Positions 1 to 6,475 are shown, counted from the first letter of the stretch. The stretch is 8,923 nucleotides of DNA from Actinomycetes bacterium (GCA_029779995.1 JAKOZM010000366.1:1-8923); one strand, 5' to 3'. Notes: generated by a model from the sequence alone, not told the origin. A program made the numbers and translations.

Positions 1-1209
1 TACGCCTTCGCTCTTCTGGCCACCACTGTGGTCGTGCCCGCTGTCTACGTACTGGCACGCTGGGTGGGTCCGGTCGCGGTGGCGGCGGCGACGGTTGTGG
101 CGTTCGTGGCCATGCCGCTGACCTTCATCAACCTGAGTCGTGGGTACCCCGATCTCATGGCCATCGCGCTGAACGCAGTGACCCTGATCCTGGTGCTGCA
201 CGCGCGCGATCGCGACCGGATCTGGCCGTTGCTGGTCGCCGGTTTTGTGGCCGGGTGGGCCTTCGAGGTCCGCGAGACCACGGTCTTCACGTGGCCGCTG
301 TTCGTCGTCGTCATCTGGGGCCTCTCCCGGCGCTGGCTGGGATATGCCGCGGTACTGCCCGGCCTCGTGCTGTGGGCGGCGGTCGACGTGGGCCTGTCCT
401 GGCTGACCTTGGACGACCCACTGGCGAAGTGGCACGTCCTCACCGGCTCTGATCTCAACGACTCCGTCTCGCCGCTCGACGGTTCCTATCTGGGGCAGAG
501 TCGGGGTTGGTACCTGGCCCGGCTGCCGCTGGCGATGCTCGAGGAGCCGTGGGGATGGCTGCTGATCGTGATCGCCGTGTTGGGCATCGTGGCGGGCATC
601 ACGCTGCGAGGTCGCGTCGGGCTGTACGTGGTGTGGGCTTTGCTGCCGGCGGCGCTGTTGCTGCTGCAGGCCGGAGTGTTGGACCCTGCACATCCCAGCG
701 TGCGGGTGGATGTCCCGCGGTACTGGTTGGCCTTCCTGCCGGGGCTGACGATCGCGGCGGCGGCGCTGTGCGCCCGGGTCGCGGGTCTGCTGCGGCTGCC
801 ACGCTGGTTGGGCGCGGCCGGCCTCGCCCTGCTGGTCGTCGTGCCCGGCGTGCGGTACGCGATGACCGAGCCCACGTTCTACCCGAACAGTGGCTCGCTG
901 CCCTACGAGGTGGTGGACGCGTTGCCGTCGAACGCGCTGATCCTGACCGACGGCCGCACCTCGCGCATCCTGCCCGTTTATGCCAACAGCGTGGGCAAGG
1001 ATCTGCAGTTCGACGACTTCACTGCGCGCGGCGTCGCCCCGTTGTCCGGGCAGTACGTCCTGATCTTCAGCGACACCGACGAGACCTGCGAGTTCTGCAA
1101 GCTGGACTACGACCTGTGGCTGGCCAAGGGCAGGAGTCTGCCGTTGGGTGAGTACGTACGGGTGTGGAGCTCATCGGACGGCAAGGCTCGGCTGTACCGG
1201 GTGCCGTGA
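1..1209 (+). CDS. GT39/ArnT-like polytopic membrane glycosyltransferase, C-terminal part (5' end outside window)
   Basis: The reading frame is open from base 1, so the ATG/GTG codons near the left edge are probably internal and the gene begins upstream. The visible 402 residues show about ten hydrophobic segments (roughly 1-19, 22-44, 52-67, 73-89, 94-109, 113-135, 183-202, 205-224, 241-263, 268-286). They are followed by a soluble tail of about 115 residues. Features typical of polyprenyl-phosphate-sugar-dependent GT-C/GT39 enzymes are the YPD sequence (49-51) after an early helix and PRYWLAFLP (239-247) before a late helix. Such enzymes move a sugar from a lipid-phosphate donor to a glycan or protein on the outer face of the membrane. 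The N-terminal catalytic acidic loop is not in the window, so the reaction cannot be confirmed. The tail carries a CxxC pair (C363, C366 of the fragment). The stop lies 31 bp before the first sulfotransferase start. An O-antigen/arabinofuranosyl-type GT-C protein is the main alternative. Confidence 0.75.
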   Translation, partial: YAFALLATTVVVPAVYVLARWVGPVAVAAATVVAFVAMPLTFINLSRGYPDLMAIALNAVTLILVLHARDRDRIWPLLVAGFVAGWAFEVRETTVFTWPLFVVVIWGLSRRWLGYAAVLPGLVLWAAVDVGLSWLTLDDPLAKWHVLTGSDLNDSVSPLDGSYLGQSRGWYLARLPLAMLEEPWGWLLIVIAVLGIVAGITLRGRVGLYVVWALLPAALLLLQAGVLDPAHPSVRVDVPRYWLAFLPGLTIAAAALCARVAGLLRLPRWLGAAGLALLVVVPGVRYAMTEPTFYPNSGSLPYEVVDALPSNALILTDGRTSRILPVYANSVGKDLQFDDFTARGVAPLSGQYVLIFSDTDETCEFCKLDYDLWLAKGRSLPLGEYVRVWSSSDGKARLYRVP

Positions 1210-1240
1210 CACCAGCGTGGTCTCCCTACAATCACGTGTT
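1206..1240 (+). promoter_or_regulatory. Leaderless-type promoter of first sulfotransferase
   Basis: TACAAT at 1227-1232 is a good TANNNT -10 box and lies 8 nt before the ATG at 1241, so transcription would start at or beside the A of ATG. There is no Shine-Dalgarno sequence in the 31-bp gap. GTGACA at 1206-1211 overlaps the stop codon of the upstream gene and resembles a -35 box, although the 15-bp spacer is short. The box is seen in the sequence; leaderless transcription is inferred. Confidence 0.55.
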
Positions 1241-2374
1241 ATGGCAACGCCGGTGAGCCCCATCGCTAATGGGGAAGTCCTTCTGCACGTCGGGTTGCAC
1301 AAGACCGGCACCACCGCCCTGCAGGTCGCCCTGGCCGACGCACGGCTAGACCTCGAGCAGCACGGCGTGCGCTACCCCGGCACCTCCACCTACCAGCACC
1401 GGGCCATCATGGGCGGCGCGGGCAAGGCGTACGGCTGGCAGGACCGCGGCGCGAAGGAGGTGCCTCGCAAGACCTGGGACGCGCTGGTCTCGCAGTCGCG
1501 GTTCAAGGGTCGCACCATCGTCAGCAGCGAGTTCTTGGACAACGTGGAGGCCGACGTCGCCGCCCGGATGGTGGCTGATCTCGGTGGCCCGCAGCGGGTG
1601 CGAGTGGTGGTCACCCTGCGCTCGATCGGGGCGATCCTGCCCTCGGCATGGCAGCAGCGACTGAAGTCGGGGTACGCCGCCCCGTACAGCCAGTTTCTGA
1701 CCACCATCTTCGCCGAGCAGCGCAGCAGGCGGGCCGAACGCTTCTGGTTCCGCCACGACCAGGTGGAGCAGTTGCGCCGCTGGGCCGACATCGTGGGTTA
1801 CGACCGCACGTACGCCGTCATCATCCCCGACGGTGATCGGACAGCGATCTTCGACGCCTTCGAGGGTCTGCTGGCGCTGCCGGCGGGTTTCCTGGCGAAA
1901 CGGGAGGTGGCCGTCGCGAATCGCTCGATGACCGCCGGCGAGGCGGAGTTCCTGCGGCGGCTGAACAAGGAGGTCGCTGATGAGCTCACGTGGGATCAGT
2001 ACGCCACGAAGGTGCGCGAGGGAATCGTGCTGACCATGGTCGAGACGCGCAAACCGCCGGCGGAGGAGCCGCGTATACAGACCCCCGCGTGGGCCGCCGA
2101 CCAGGCCGCGGAGTACGGCCAGCGGTTCGCCGAAGGGGTGGCGGCGCTCGGTGTGCAGGTGATCGGCGATCCAGGCGCGCTGGCCAAGCGACCCCGCTCG
2201 GCGCCCTACCGCAGAGCGCGCAGTATGCCGCTGGACGCCGCCGTGGCGGCTGCGGCTGGTTTGGTCCGATATGAGACGAAACCGGCCACGGCGGGCCGCC
2301 GGCAGGCCTGGCGGGTGCTGACGCGCCGCAGTGGTCGTGACGACACTGTCCGGGAGGACGCCGACGAGGCGTAG
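1241..2374 (+). CDS. Sulfotransferase family protein (paralog A)
   Basis: This 377-residue protein is probably a cytosolic PAPS-dependent sulfotransferase. The 5'-phosphosulfate loop is HVGLHKTGTTALQ at residues 16-28. A 3'-phosphate-binding pair, R127 and S135 (TLRSIGAILPSAW), has the R-x7-S spacing of the family. SSEFLD (95-100) follows a predicted strand, as in bacterial members. The ATG at 1241 was chosen because it aligns residue for residue with the start of the next gene, sits 8 nt after a -10 box, and avoids overlap with the preceding gene. An upstream in-frame start at 1148 would only translate the previous gene's 3' end. The last 25 residues are rich in charged residues and unlike the paralog. 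The family transfers sulfate to sugars or small molecules; given its neighbours a surface glycan or its precursor is the likely acceptor, but the sequence does not identify it. Confidence 0.85.
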   Translation: MATPVSPIANGEVLLHVGLHKTGTTALQVALADARLDLEQHGVRYPGTSTYQHRAIMGGAGKAYGWQDRGAKEVPRKTWDALVSQSRFKGRTIVSSEFLDNVEADVAARMVADLGGPQRVRVVVTLRSIGAILPSAWQQRLKSGYAAPYSQFLTTIFAEQRSRRAERFWFRHDQVEQLRRWADIVGYDRTYAVIIPDGDRTAIFDAFEGLLALPAGFLAKREVAVANRSMTAGEAEFLRRLNKEVADELTWDQYATKVREGIVLTMVETRKPPAEEPRIQTPAWAADQAAEYGQRFAEGVAALGVQVIGDPGALAKRPRSAPYRRARSMPLDAAVAAAAGLVRYETKPATAGRRQAWRVLTRRSGRDDTVREDADEA

Positions 2375-2384
2375 GGGGCAACCG

Positions 2385-2398
2385 TAGAATTGGCTCTT
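2385..2398 (+). promoter_or_regulatory. Leaderless-type -10 box of second sulfotransferase
   Basis: TAGAAT at 2385-2390 lies exactly 8 nt before the ATG at 2399, the same spacing as the paralog upstream. The G-rich run at 2374-2378 is too far from the ATG to serve as a ribosome binding site. I see no convincing -35 box. If functional, this box lets the second copy be transcribed independently of the first despite the 24-bp gap. Confidence 0.5.
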
Positions 2399-3562
2399 AT
2401 GGAGTCATCGATCGCACCCATCGGCCAAGGCGAGGTTCTGCTGCATGTGGGCCTGCACAAGACCGGCACCACCGCCTTGCAGGTGGCCCTGGCAGATTCC
2501 CGCGAGCTTCTCGAGGAGCACGGGGTGCGCTACCCGGGCAAGGGGCAGTATCACCACAAGGCCATCCTCGCCGGGGCGGAGCGGCCGTACGGCTGGCGCG
2601 GTAACGGTGCGCGGATCACTCCGAAGAAGCACTGGAACCGGCTGCTGAAGGAGGTTGACTACCCGGGCCGCGTGATCATCAGCAGCGAGTTCCTCGACGA
2701 CGTCAAGCCTGAGGTGGGAGCGCGCCTGGTCGAGCAGTTGGGTGGCTCGGACCGGGTCAGCGTGGTGATCACCCTGCGGGCGATCGGGTCGATCCTGCCA
2801 TCAGCCTGGCAACAGCAGGTCAAGTCCGGCATGACCATGCGCTACGAGCAGTGGCTGGAGAAGATCCTCGCCGATGAGGCGTCGTCAAAATCCGACCATT
2901 TCTGGTGGCGCCATGACCAGGTGGCCCAGGTCAAGCGGTGGGCCGAGATCGTGGGGCCGGACCGCACCTACGCCGTCGTGATCGCCGAGGGTGACCGTAA
3001 CGCGATCTTCAATGCTTTCGAGGCGCTGTTGGGGCTGCCCCACGACCTGCTCGCCGACCGGCAGGGGCTGCTCGCCAACCGTTCGATGACCGCCGCTGAG
3101 GCCGAATTCGTACGGCGCCTGAACAAGGAGCTGGTCGGGCAGATGTCGTGGGACGAGTTCAGCAGCCTGGTGCGACGTGGCCTGGTGCTGAACATGGTGG
3201 AGAAGCGCACGCCCGGCCCTGATGAGGTGAAGGTGCAGACCCCCAAATGGGCCGCTGAACGTGCCGCAGAGCTTGGGCAGGGTTTCGCGGACGGTTTGCG
3301 GACCTCAGGTGTCCAGGTGATCGGTGACCCGCAGGCGCTGGCGGCCGAACCCCGGTCCGGGTCGGCCAACCCACAGCAGGCACTGGACATGGATGCGGCA
3401 GTCGCCGCGGCCCTGGGCGTGGTGACCGAAGCGCTGGCGCAGCGCCGGCAACTGGCCGAGCAGGCCGCGATCGAGACGGCGCCGCTGCCCGCACCTGCCC
3501 CCGCTCGGCGCTGGTCAGCGCGGGGCGTGGCGCGCGCCATGAAACGTGGCGTGTCCGGCTGA
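2399..3562 (+). CDS. Sulfotransferase family protein (paralog B)
   Basis: This 387-residue protein is the tandem paralog of the gene upstream. By eye, the first 60 residues align without gaps with 42 identities. The 5'-phosphosulfate loop (HVGLHKTGTTALQ, 16-28), SSEFLD (95-100) and the R127/S135 pair occupy identical residue numbers, so both copies look catalytically intact. An in-frame TTG at 2390 would add three residues, but it overlaps the -10 box and breaks the alignment with paralog A. Similarity fades after about residue 330. This copy ends in an Ala/Pro-rich segment (APLPAPAPAR) and a basic tail with several Arg residues, which could mediate membrane-surface or partner contact (inference). 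The pair most likely arose by tandem duplication and may now sulfate different positions or acceptors. The acceptor is unknown. Confidence 0.85.
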   Translation: MESSIAPIGQGEVLLHVGLHKTGTTALQVALADSRELLEEHGVRYPGKGQYHHKAILAGAERPYGWRGNGARITPKKHWNRLLKEVDYPGRVIISSEFLDDVKPEVGARLVEQLGGSDRVSVVITLRAIGSILPSAWQQQVKSGMTMRYEQWLEKILADEASSKSDHFWWRHDQVAQVKRWAEIVGPDRTYAVVIAEGDRNAIFNAFEALLGLPHDLLADRQGLLANRSMTAAEAEFVRRLNKELVGQMSWDEFSSLVRRGLVLNMVEKRTPGPDEVKVQTPKWAAERAAELGQGFADGLRTSGVQVIGDPQALAAEPRSGSANPQQALDMDAAVAAALGVVTEALAQRRQLAEQAAIETAPLPAPAPARRWSARGVARAMKRGVSG

Positions 3563-3576
3563 GCGGTTGACTCAGC
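3558..3576. terminator. Inverted repeat spanning both stop codons of convergent genes
   Basis: GCTGAG (3558-3563) and CTCAGC (3571-3576) form a perfect 6-bp stem with a 7-nt loop. The arms contain the TGA stops of the sulfotransferase (+, 3560-3562) and of the glycerophosphotransferase (-, 3574-3572). Its symmetrical position in a 9-bp convergent gap suits a bidirectional terminator, but no U-tract follows on either strand and the stem is short. Confidence 0.3.
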
Positions 3577-4876
3577 TCTCGAACTCGATCTCCTCGAGCT
3601 CGCTGATGTCGCGATGCAGGTCGCTGGGACCGTTGCTGGCCGCCGGTTCGGTCAACTGCGCCACCAGGTGGTCGCGTTCGGCAGCCACCTCACGGCACGC
3701 CTGCAGGAAAGCAGCAGTGGGGGCGCCGGGCGTGGTGTCGCCGAAGTAGTACTGGACCCAGCGCTCGCGCTCGGCAGCCAGCGCGGTGTCCCCTCGCACG
3801 GCGTCGATCACCGCGACGATCTCCCCAGCGCTCTTGGCCGGCAGGAGTTTCAGAGTGGCCAGATATCCGCCGTCCGGCAGCAACGCAGACCGGGAGGCCG
3901 GTTTCGTCACCACCAGTGGTTTGCCGGTCGCCAGCCAGTCAAGCGCGGCTGCGCTGACATCGGTGATGCACACATCAGCGGCCTGCAGTTGCCAGTCGAA
4001 TGTCGGGGTCTGGTCGAACACGTGGCGCGCCGTGGGGTCGGCCAGATTGGCTTGCTGGATCATCGTGGCGATCTGGTTCTGCGCCGCTAGGTGTTCCTCG
4101 GAGACCACACCCGTGCGTGGATGCGGTCGCACGATCAGGCGGTGCTGCCCCGATGCCAGCAGGGTGGCCGTCATGGCGACTCCGTGTGAGGCCAGGGACC
4201 CGTAACTCATGCTCGGCCGGTCGCCCTCCCAGGTGGGGGCGTAGAACACCGTGGTGCGCCCGTCGTCGGGTAGGGCGACGCCTCCGGTGGCCACCGTGTC
4301 GAGCTGTGGGCGGCCGATCCGTTTGGTGCGACTGGCCACGTCGTAGCCCATCAGTGCCTTGCTCAGGCGGTTCGCGGCGGCGTCCCCGGCGATGAAGGCG
4401 TAGTCGTAGCACTTCATCTGCCCGGAGGTCATGTACGACTTGTCGCTCTCGCCATGGGATATGAAGACGTGCAACATCGAGGCGAACCGCATCATCTGGA
4501 AATTGCGGGTGTTCTGGTTGACGTACAGCACGGTCTTGAAGCGTTGCCGATTGACGAGATTCTCGATGTCCTCGATGCGGCTGCCGTACACCACGGGAAC
4601 CGGTGATTCCTCCAGGAGTTCGAGCGCGGCGGTCACCGAGCGGCACACCAGTACGACAGGCGACTGCTCGTTGAGCGCCTTGAGTGGCTCGTACCACTGC
4701 CGAAGCTGGTACATGTTCACGATGCCGTCGGCGTAGTAGACCATGGTTTCGAAGTGGTCATCCGGCAGCACGCGGTCGCCGGTCTGACTCTGCCACTCAG
4801 CCACCATCTGCCCGGTATCGCGGGCGGTCCAGACACGTCGCACGGCCCAGTAGATTTGTTTGGCCTTGCTGGGCAT
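3572..4876 (-). CDS. CDP-glycerol glycerophosphotransferase family protein, TagB/TagF-like (copy 1)
   Basis: This 434-residue soluble protein has the GT-B-like transferase signature of teichoic acid primases and polymerases. It shows FISHGES (138-144, His141), FYAPTWEG (211-218), RPHP (250-253, His252) and TDVSAAALDWLATGKP (305-320). The two histidines correspond to those essential in TagF, and the last motif lies in the CDP-polyol binding region. Family members move polyol phosphate from CDP-glycerol or CDP-ribitol onto a lipid-linked glycan at the cytosolic membrane face. The length fits a single catalytic domain without the extra N-terminal domain of large TagF polymerases. The C-terminus is acidic (ISELEEIEFES). 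The ATG at 4876 lies 6 nt after a -10-like box and matches the N-terminus of the second copy at 7259. It is convergent with the second sulfotransferase. The true donor could be another CDP-linked alcohol. Confidence 0.82.
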   Translation of the reverse strand: MPSKAKQIYWAVRRVWTARDTGQMVAEWQSQTGDRVLPDDHFETMVYYADGIVNMYQLRQWYEPLKALNEQSPVVLVCRSVTAALELLEESPVPVVYGSRIEDIENLVNRQRFKTVLYVNQNTRNFQMMRFASMLHVFISHGESDKSYMTSGQMKCYDYAFIAGDAAANRLSKALMGYDVASRTKRIGRPQLDTVATGGVALPDDGRTTVFYAPTWEGDRPSMSYGSLASHGVAMTATLLASGQHRLIVRPHPRTGVVSEEHLAAQNQIATMIQQANLADPTARHVFDQTPTFDWQLQAADVCITDVSAAALDWLATGKPLVVTKPASRSALLPDGGYLATLKLLPAKSAGEIVAVIDAVRGDTALAAERERWVQYYFGDTTPGAPTAAFLQACREVAAERDHLVAQLTEPAASNGPSDLHRDISELEEIEFES

Positions 4877-4888
4877 GAGTACATCTTA
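4877..4888 (-). promoter_or_regulatory. Leaderless-type -10 box of glycerophosphotransferase copy 1
   Basis: Read on the minus strand, TAAGAT (4888-4883) lies 6 nt before the ATG (4876-4874). There is no Shine-Dalgarno sequence before this start and no recognisable -35 box at the usual distance. The spacing fits a transcript starting at or next to the start codon. Confidence 0.45.
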
Positions 4889-4954
4889 GAGGCTGTGGTT
4901 CAGCGGCAGGGAGACGCCACTGTCGTTGGTTCGTGGGGCGTCCCAGGATCGTGC

Positions 4955-4966
4955 TCCGTGCACGGA
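4955..4966. repeat. 12-bp perfect palindrome upstream of copy 1 transferase
   Basis: TCCGTGCACGGA is an exact palindrome one base outside the left end of the repeat element and about 80 bp upstream of the minus-strand transferase start. It may be a protein-binding site, a feature of the insertion site, or chance. Confidence 0.35.
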
Positions 4967-4967
4967 T

Positions 4968-5110
4968 GTCTGGAAAACTCCGCACGTTTCTGGTCGTAGG
5001 CGGGTTCCGTGCGGCGAAATCCTGATCGAATGCCCGGTATGCGAGTTTTATCCCATGAAATACCTGGAAAACTCCGCATGCAATGAGTCCGCGTGCGGAG
5101 TTTTCCAGAC
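4968..5110. mobile_element. MITE-like or REP-like element, 143 bp with perfect 19-bp terminal inverted repeats
   Basis: GTCTGGAAAACTCCGCACG at 4968-4986 is repeated exactly as its reverse complement at 5092-5110. A third copy in direct orientation, CTGGAAAACTCCGCA, lies at 5064-5078. Degenerate inverted copies appear at 5008-5022 (CGTGCGG, six differing bases, CC) and 5040-5053 (TGCGAGTTTTATCC). The order is therefore +, -, -, +, -, consistent with two adjacent palindromic units. There is no coding capacity and no obvious target-site duplication at the borders. A non-autonomous transposable element moved by a transposase elsewhere, or a REP/BIME-type extragenic palindrome, are the leading readings. 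Confidence 0.55.
5064..5108. repeat. Strong hairpin: 18-bp stem, 9-nt loop
   Basis: The arm 5064-5081 pairs with 5091-5108. Fifteen consecutive Watson-Crick pairs are followed by one G-T pair and two further Watson-Crick pairs, leaving the loop AATGAGTCC (5082-5090). It lies about 40 bp downstream of the nuclease stop codon (minus strand) and could end that transcript. No T-run follows it, so it is not a classical intrinsic terminator. It is part of the 143-bp element. Confidence 0.75.
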
Positions 5111-5124
5111 GAAGTGCCGTACCC

Positions 5125-5138
5125 GCCGAACCTTCGGC
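5125..5138. terminator. Small hairpin after the nuclease gene
   Basis: GCCGAA (5125-5130) and TTCGGC (5133-5138) are perfect 6-bp arms separated by 2 nt, 10-23 nt after the nuclease stop on the minus strand. With so short a loop the innermost pairs would open. No U-tract follows. It may be a weak terminator acting together with the larger hairpin beyond it. Confidence 0.25.
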
Positions 5139-5147
5139 CGCAGCACG

Positions 5148-6455
5148 TCACCGGCAACTGCGCCCCCGGTAGCGGCCGTAGGCGTAGCAGTCGATGATCC
5201 GGGCGTCGAAGGAGCGCAGGTTGACAACGTCGCCGGTGTTGTTGAGGATGGCGTGCGGCATCCCGAAGTAGCGCTGGCTGGCGTGGTCGCGGCCCTGCCC
5301 GATCGAGATGGTCAGGGACGCACCTGGGGCGAGCGTGTCGGCAGGGCGGAACTCCCGCGTCCACCCGCCGATGCGCACCTCATAGCCGATCATCGAGAAG
5401 GTCTGCGTGCCGTTGTTCGTGACCCGCACGTACTCGGTGTTGGGTTTGCTGACTTCGTTGCCGGGCGGATCCGAACGGACCTTCGTGATCTGCACGGCAC
5501 CCATGCGGGGATCACCGCAGGTGCCCAGGCAGGGGTAGACATACCAGGCGCGGATATTGCCCTGCCGGTCGATCAGGTATGCGCCATCGCCCATGTACTC
5601 CGGTGTCACCCCCAGGTTGGAGAACACCGGACGTTTGCGGTCCCAGTACAGAGTGTCGGCGGTATCGGTGCCCTGACCCACCCGGATCGTCAGGGCATCG
5701 TTGGGCGGGATCACCGTGTTCGCCGGGAAGCGCAGCCAATGCAGGCTGCCGTCACGCATGCTCCACCCGGACACATCAGCCGCTGTGTCGGGCGACAGGT
5801 TCGCGATGCGGACGTACTCGCCGTTGACGTTCTTCCAGTCATTGCCGCTCGGGTCGGGTTGCACCCACATCTGCAGCGGAATGCCAGTGGCGTCGCGGGT
5901 ACCGCAGTTGGTCGGATCCCAGATGTTCAGGCCCGCGGCGGCCGCCGCCTCGGTCAGTTCCCGGTACTCGAGGTTGTGCGCGGGTTCGGTCTTCTTCGGG
6001 AACCACTGCCCCCACCCCAGCCGCAGCATCTGCGCGGCCATGTCGACCCAGGTGCCATCGGCCTTCTGCACGTACACGGTGCGCAGTTTGCGGTCACGTT
6101 CAGTGTCGCGGGTGTCGTGCGCCGACGTCAGTACCGCGCGGCGCCCCTCGGCGATGTCGACGAGCACACTCTGGGCCAGGTCGCCGTTGCACTCCCCGGC
6201 GTGGAACCCCTTGCGCGACACCTCGGGAGCCTGGATCCCGATCAGGCGAATCACCTCATAGTTGCTCGTGCGCCGGTTGGGTGTGTTCGCCAACCGGAAG
6301 GTGTCGCCGTCGGTGACCCGAGCCACATAGCCGCGCTCGCGGATGACCTCCCCGGGGTGCAGCGTAGGGCCATCATCAGCCACGGCCGGGACCGGGGCCA
6401 GGACACCCGCCACCAGTGCGCAGGCAAACAGAGCACGTCTCACATCCATAGACAT
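5148..6455 (-). CDS. Secreted thermonuclease-like (SNase) protein with two lamin-tail domains
   Basis: This 435-residue protein begins with a Sec signal peptide (basic MSMDVRR, hydrophobic core to about 22, likely cleavage after AVA at 26). Residues about 40-180 form a staphylococcal-nuclease domain: VTDGDTF (47-53), VIRLIGIQAPE (68-78), and ERDRKLR (119-125), ending in GLNIW (175-179). R70, E78 and R125 match the catalytic Arg35, Glu43 and Arg87, and D51 matches the calcium ligand Asp21. The position of Asp40 is Gln75. Two lamin-tail (LTD) Ig-like domains follow, about 195-308 (NGEYVRIANLS) and 318-425 (NTEYVRVTNNG). Six cysteines in the mature protein (89, 184, 309, 313, 423, 434) suggest disulfides and an extracellular site. 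Expected role: calcium-dependent cleavage of extracellular DNA or RNA, with the LTDs as adhesion or binding modules. It starts 26 bp after the nucleotidyltransferase stop; co-transcription is possible though the functions differ. Confidence 0.87.
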   Translation of the reverse strand: MSMDVRRALFACALVAGVLAPVPAVADDGPTLHPGEVIRERGYVARVTDGDTFRLANTPNRRTSNYEVIRLIGIQAPEVSRKGFHAGECNGDLAQSVLVDIAEGRRAVLTSAHDTRDTERDRKLRTVYVQKADGTWVDMAAQMLRLGWGQWFPKKTEPAHNLEYRELTEAAAAAGLNIWDPTNCGTRDATGIPLQMWVQPDPSGNDWKNVNGEYVRIANLSPDTAADVSGWSMRDGSLHWLRFPANTVIPPNDALTIRVGQGTDTADTLYWDRKRPVFSNLGVTPEYMGDGAYLIDRQGNIRAWYVYPCLGTCGDPRMGAVQITKVRSDPPGNEVSKPNTEYVRVTNNGTQTFSMIGYEVRIGGWTREFRPADTLAPGASLTISIGQGRDHASQRYFGMPHAILNNTGDVVNLRSFDARIIDCYAYGRYRGRSCR

Positions 6456-6456
6456 C

Positions 6457-6475
6457 GACAGGAACTACCCCTGTC
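6457..6475. promoter_or_regulatory. Inverted repeat before the nuclease start
   Basis: GACAGG (6457-6462) and CCTGTC (6470-6475) form a perfect 6-bp stem with a 7-nt loop, filling most of the 26-bp gap between the nucleotidyltransferase stop and the nuclease ATG. On the minus strand the loop holds TAGTTC, a poor -10-like box 6 nt before the ATG. AGGGG, 12 nt from the ATG, is the only SD-like sequence. The repeat could be an operator, or a structure that separates expression of the two genes. Confidence 0.3.

Larger units (their letters stand above)
4877..5147. other. Intergenic region between copy 1 transferase and nuclease gene
   Basis: This 271-bp stretch has no convincing coding sequence. 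In order, it holds the -10 box of the minus-strand transferase, an exact 12-bp palindrome TCCGTGCACGGA (4955-4966), the repeat element at 4968-5110, and a small GCCGAA/TTCGGC hairpin (5125-5138) close to the nuclease stop codon. ORFs read through it on either strand have no family-like sequence. Confidence 0.7.

Noticed and set aside
1148..1240. Upstream start for sulfotransferase paralog A
   Set aside because: The extra 31 residues are a frame shadow of the GT39 gene's 3' end, and the paralog alignment begins at the ATG at 1241.
2390..2398. TTG start for sulfotransferase paralog B
   Set aside because: It overlaps the -10 box and adds three residues not present in paralog A. The ATG at 2399 aligns exactly.
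3975..4697. 240-codon minus-strand ORF and other out-of-frame ORFs within the copy 1 transferase
   Set aside because: Arg/Gly/Pro-rich low-complexity translations without motifs, fully inside a well-supported gene; they are frame shadows.
4968..5110. CRISPR array
   Set aside because: The repeat copies are few, in mixed orientation, unevenly spaced, and joined as hairpins, with no spacer-repeat regularity and no cas genes nearby.
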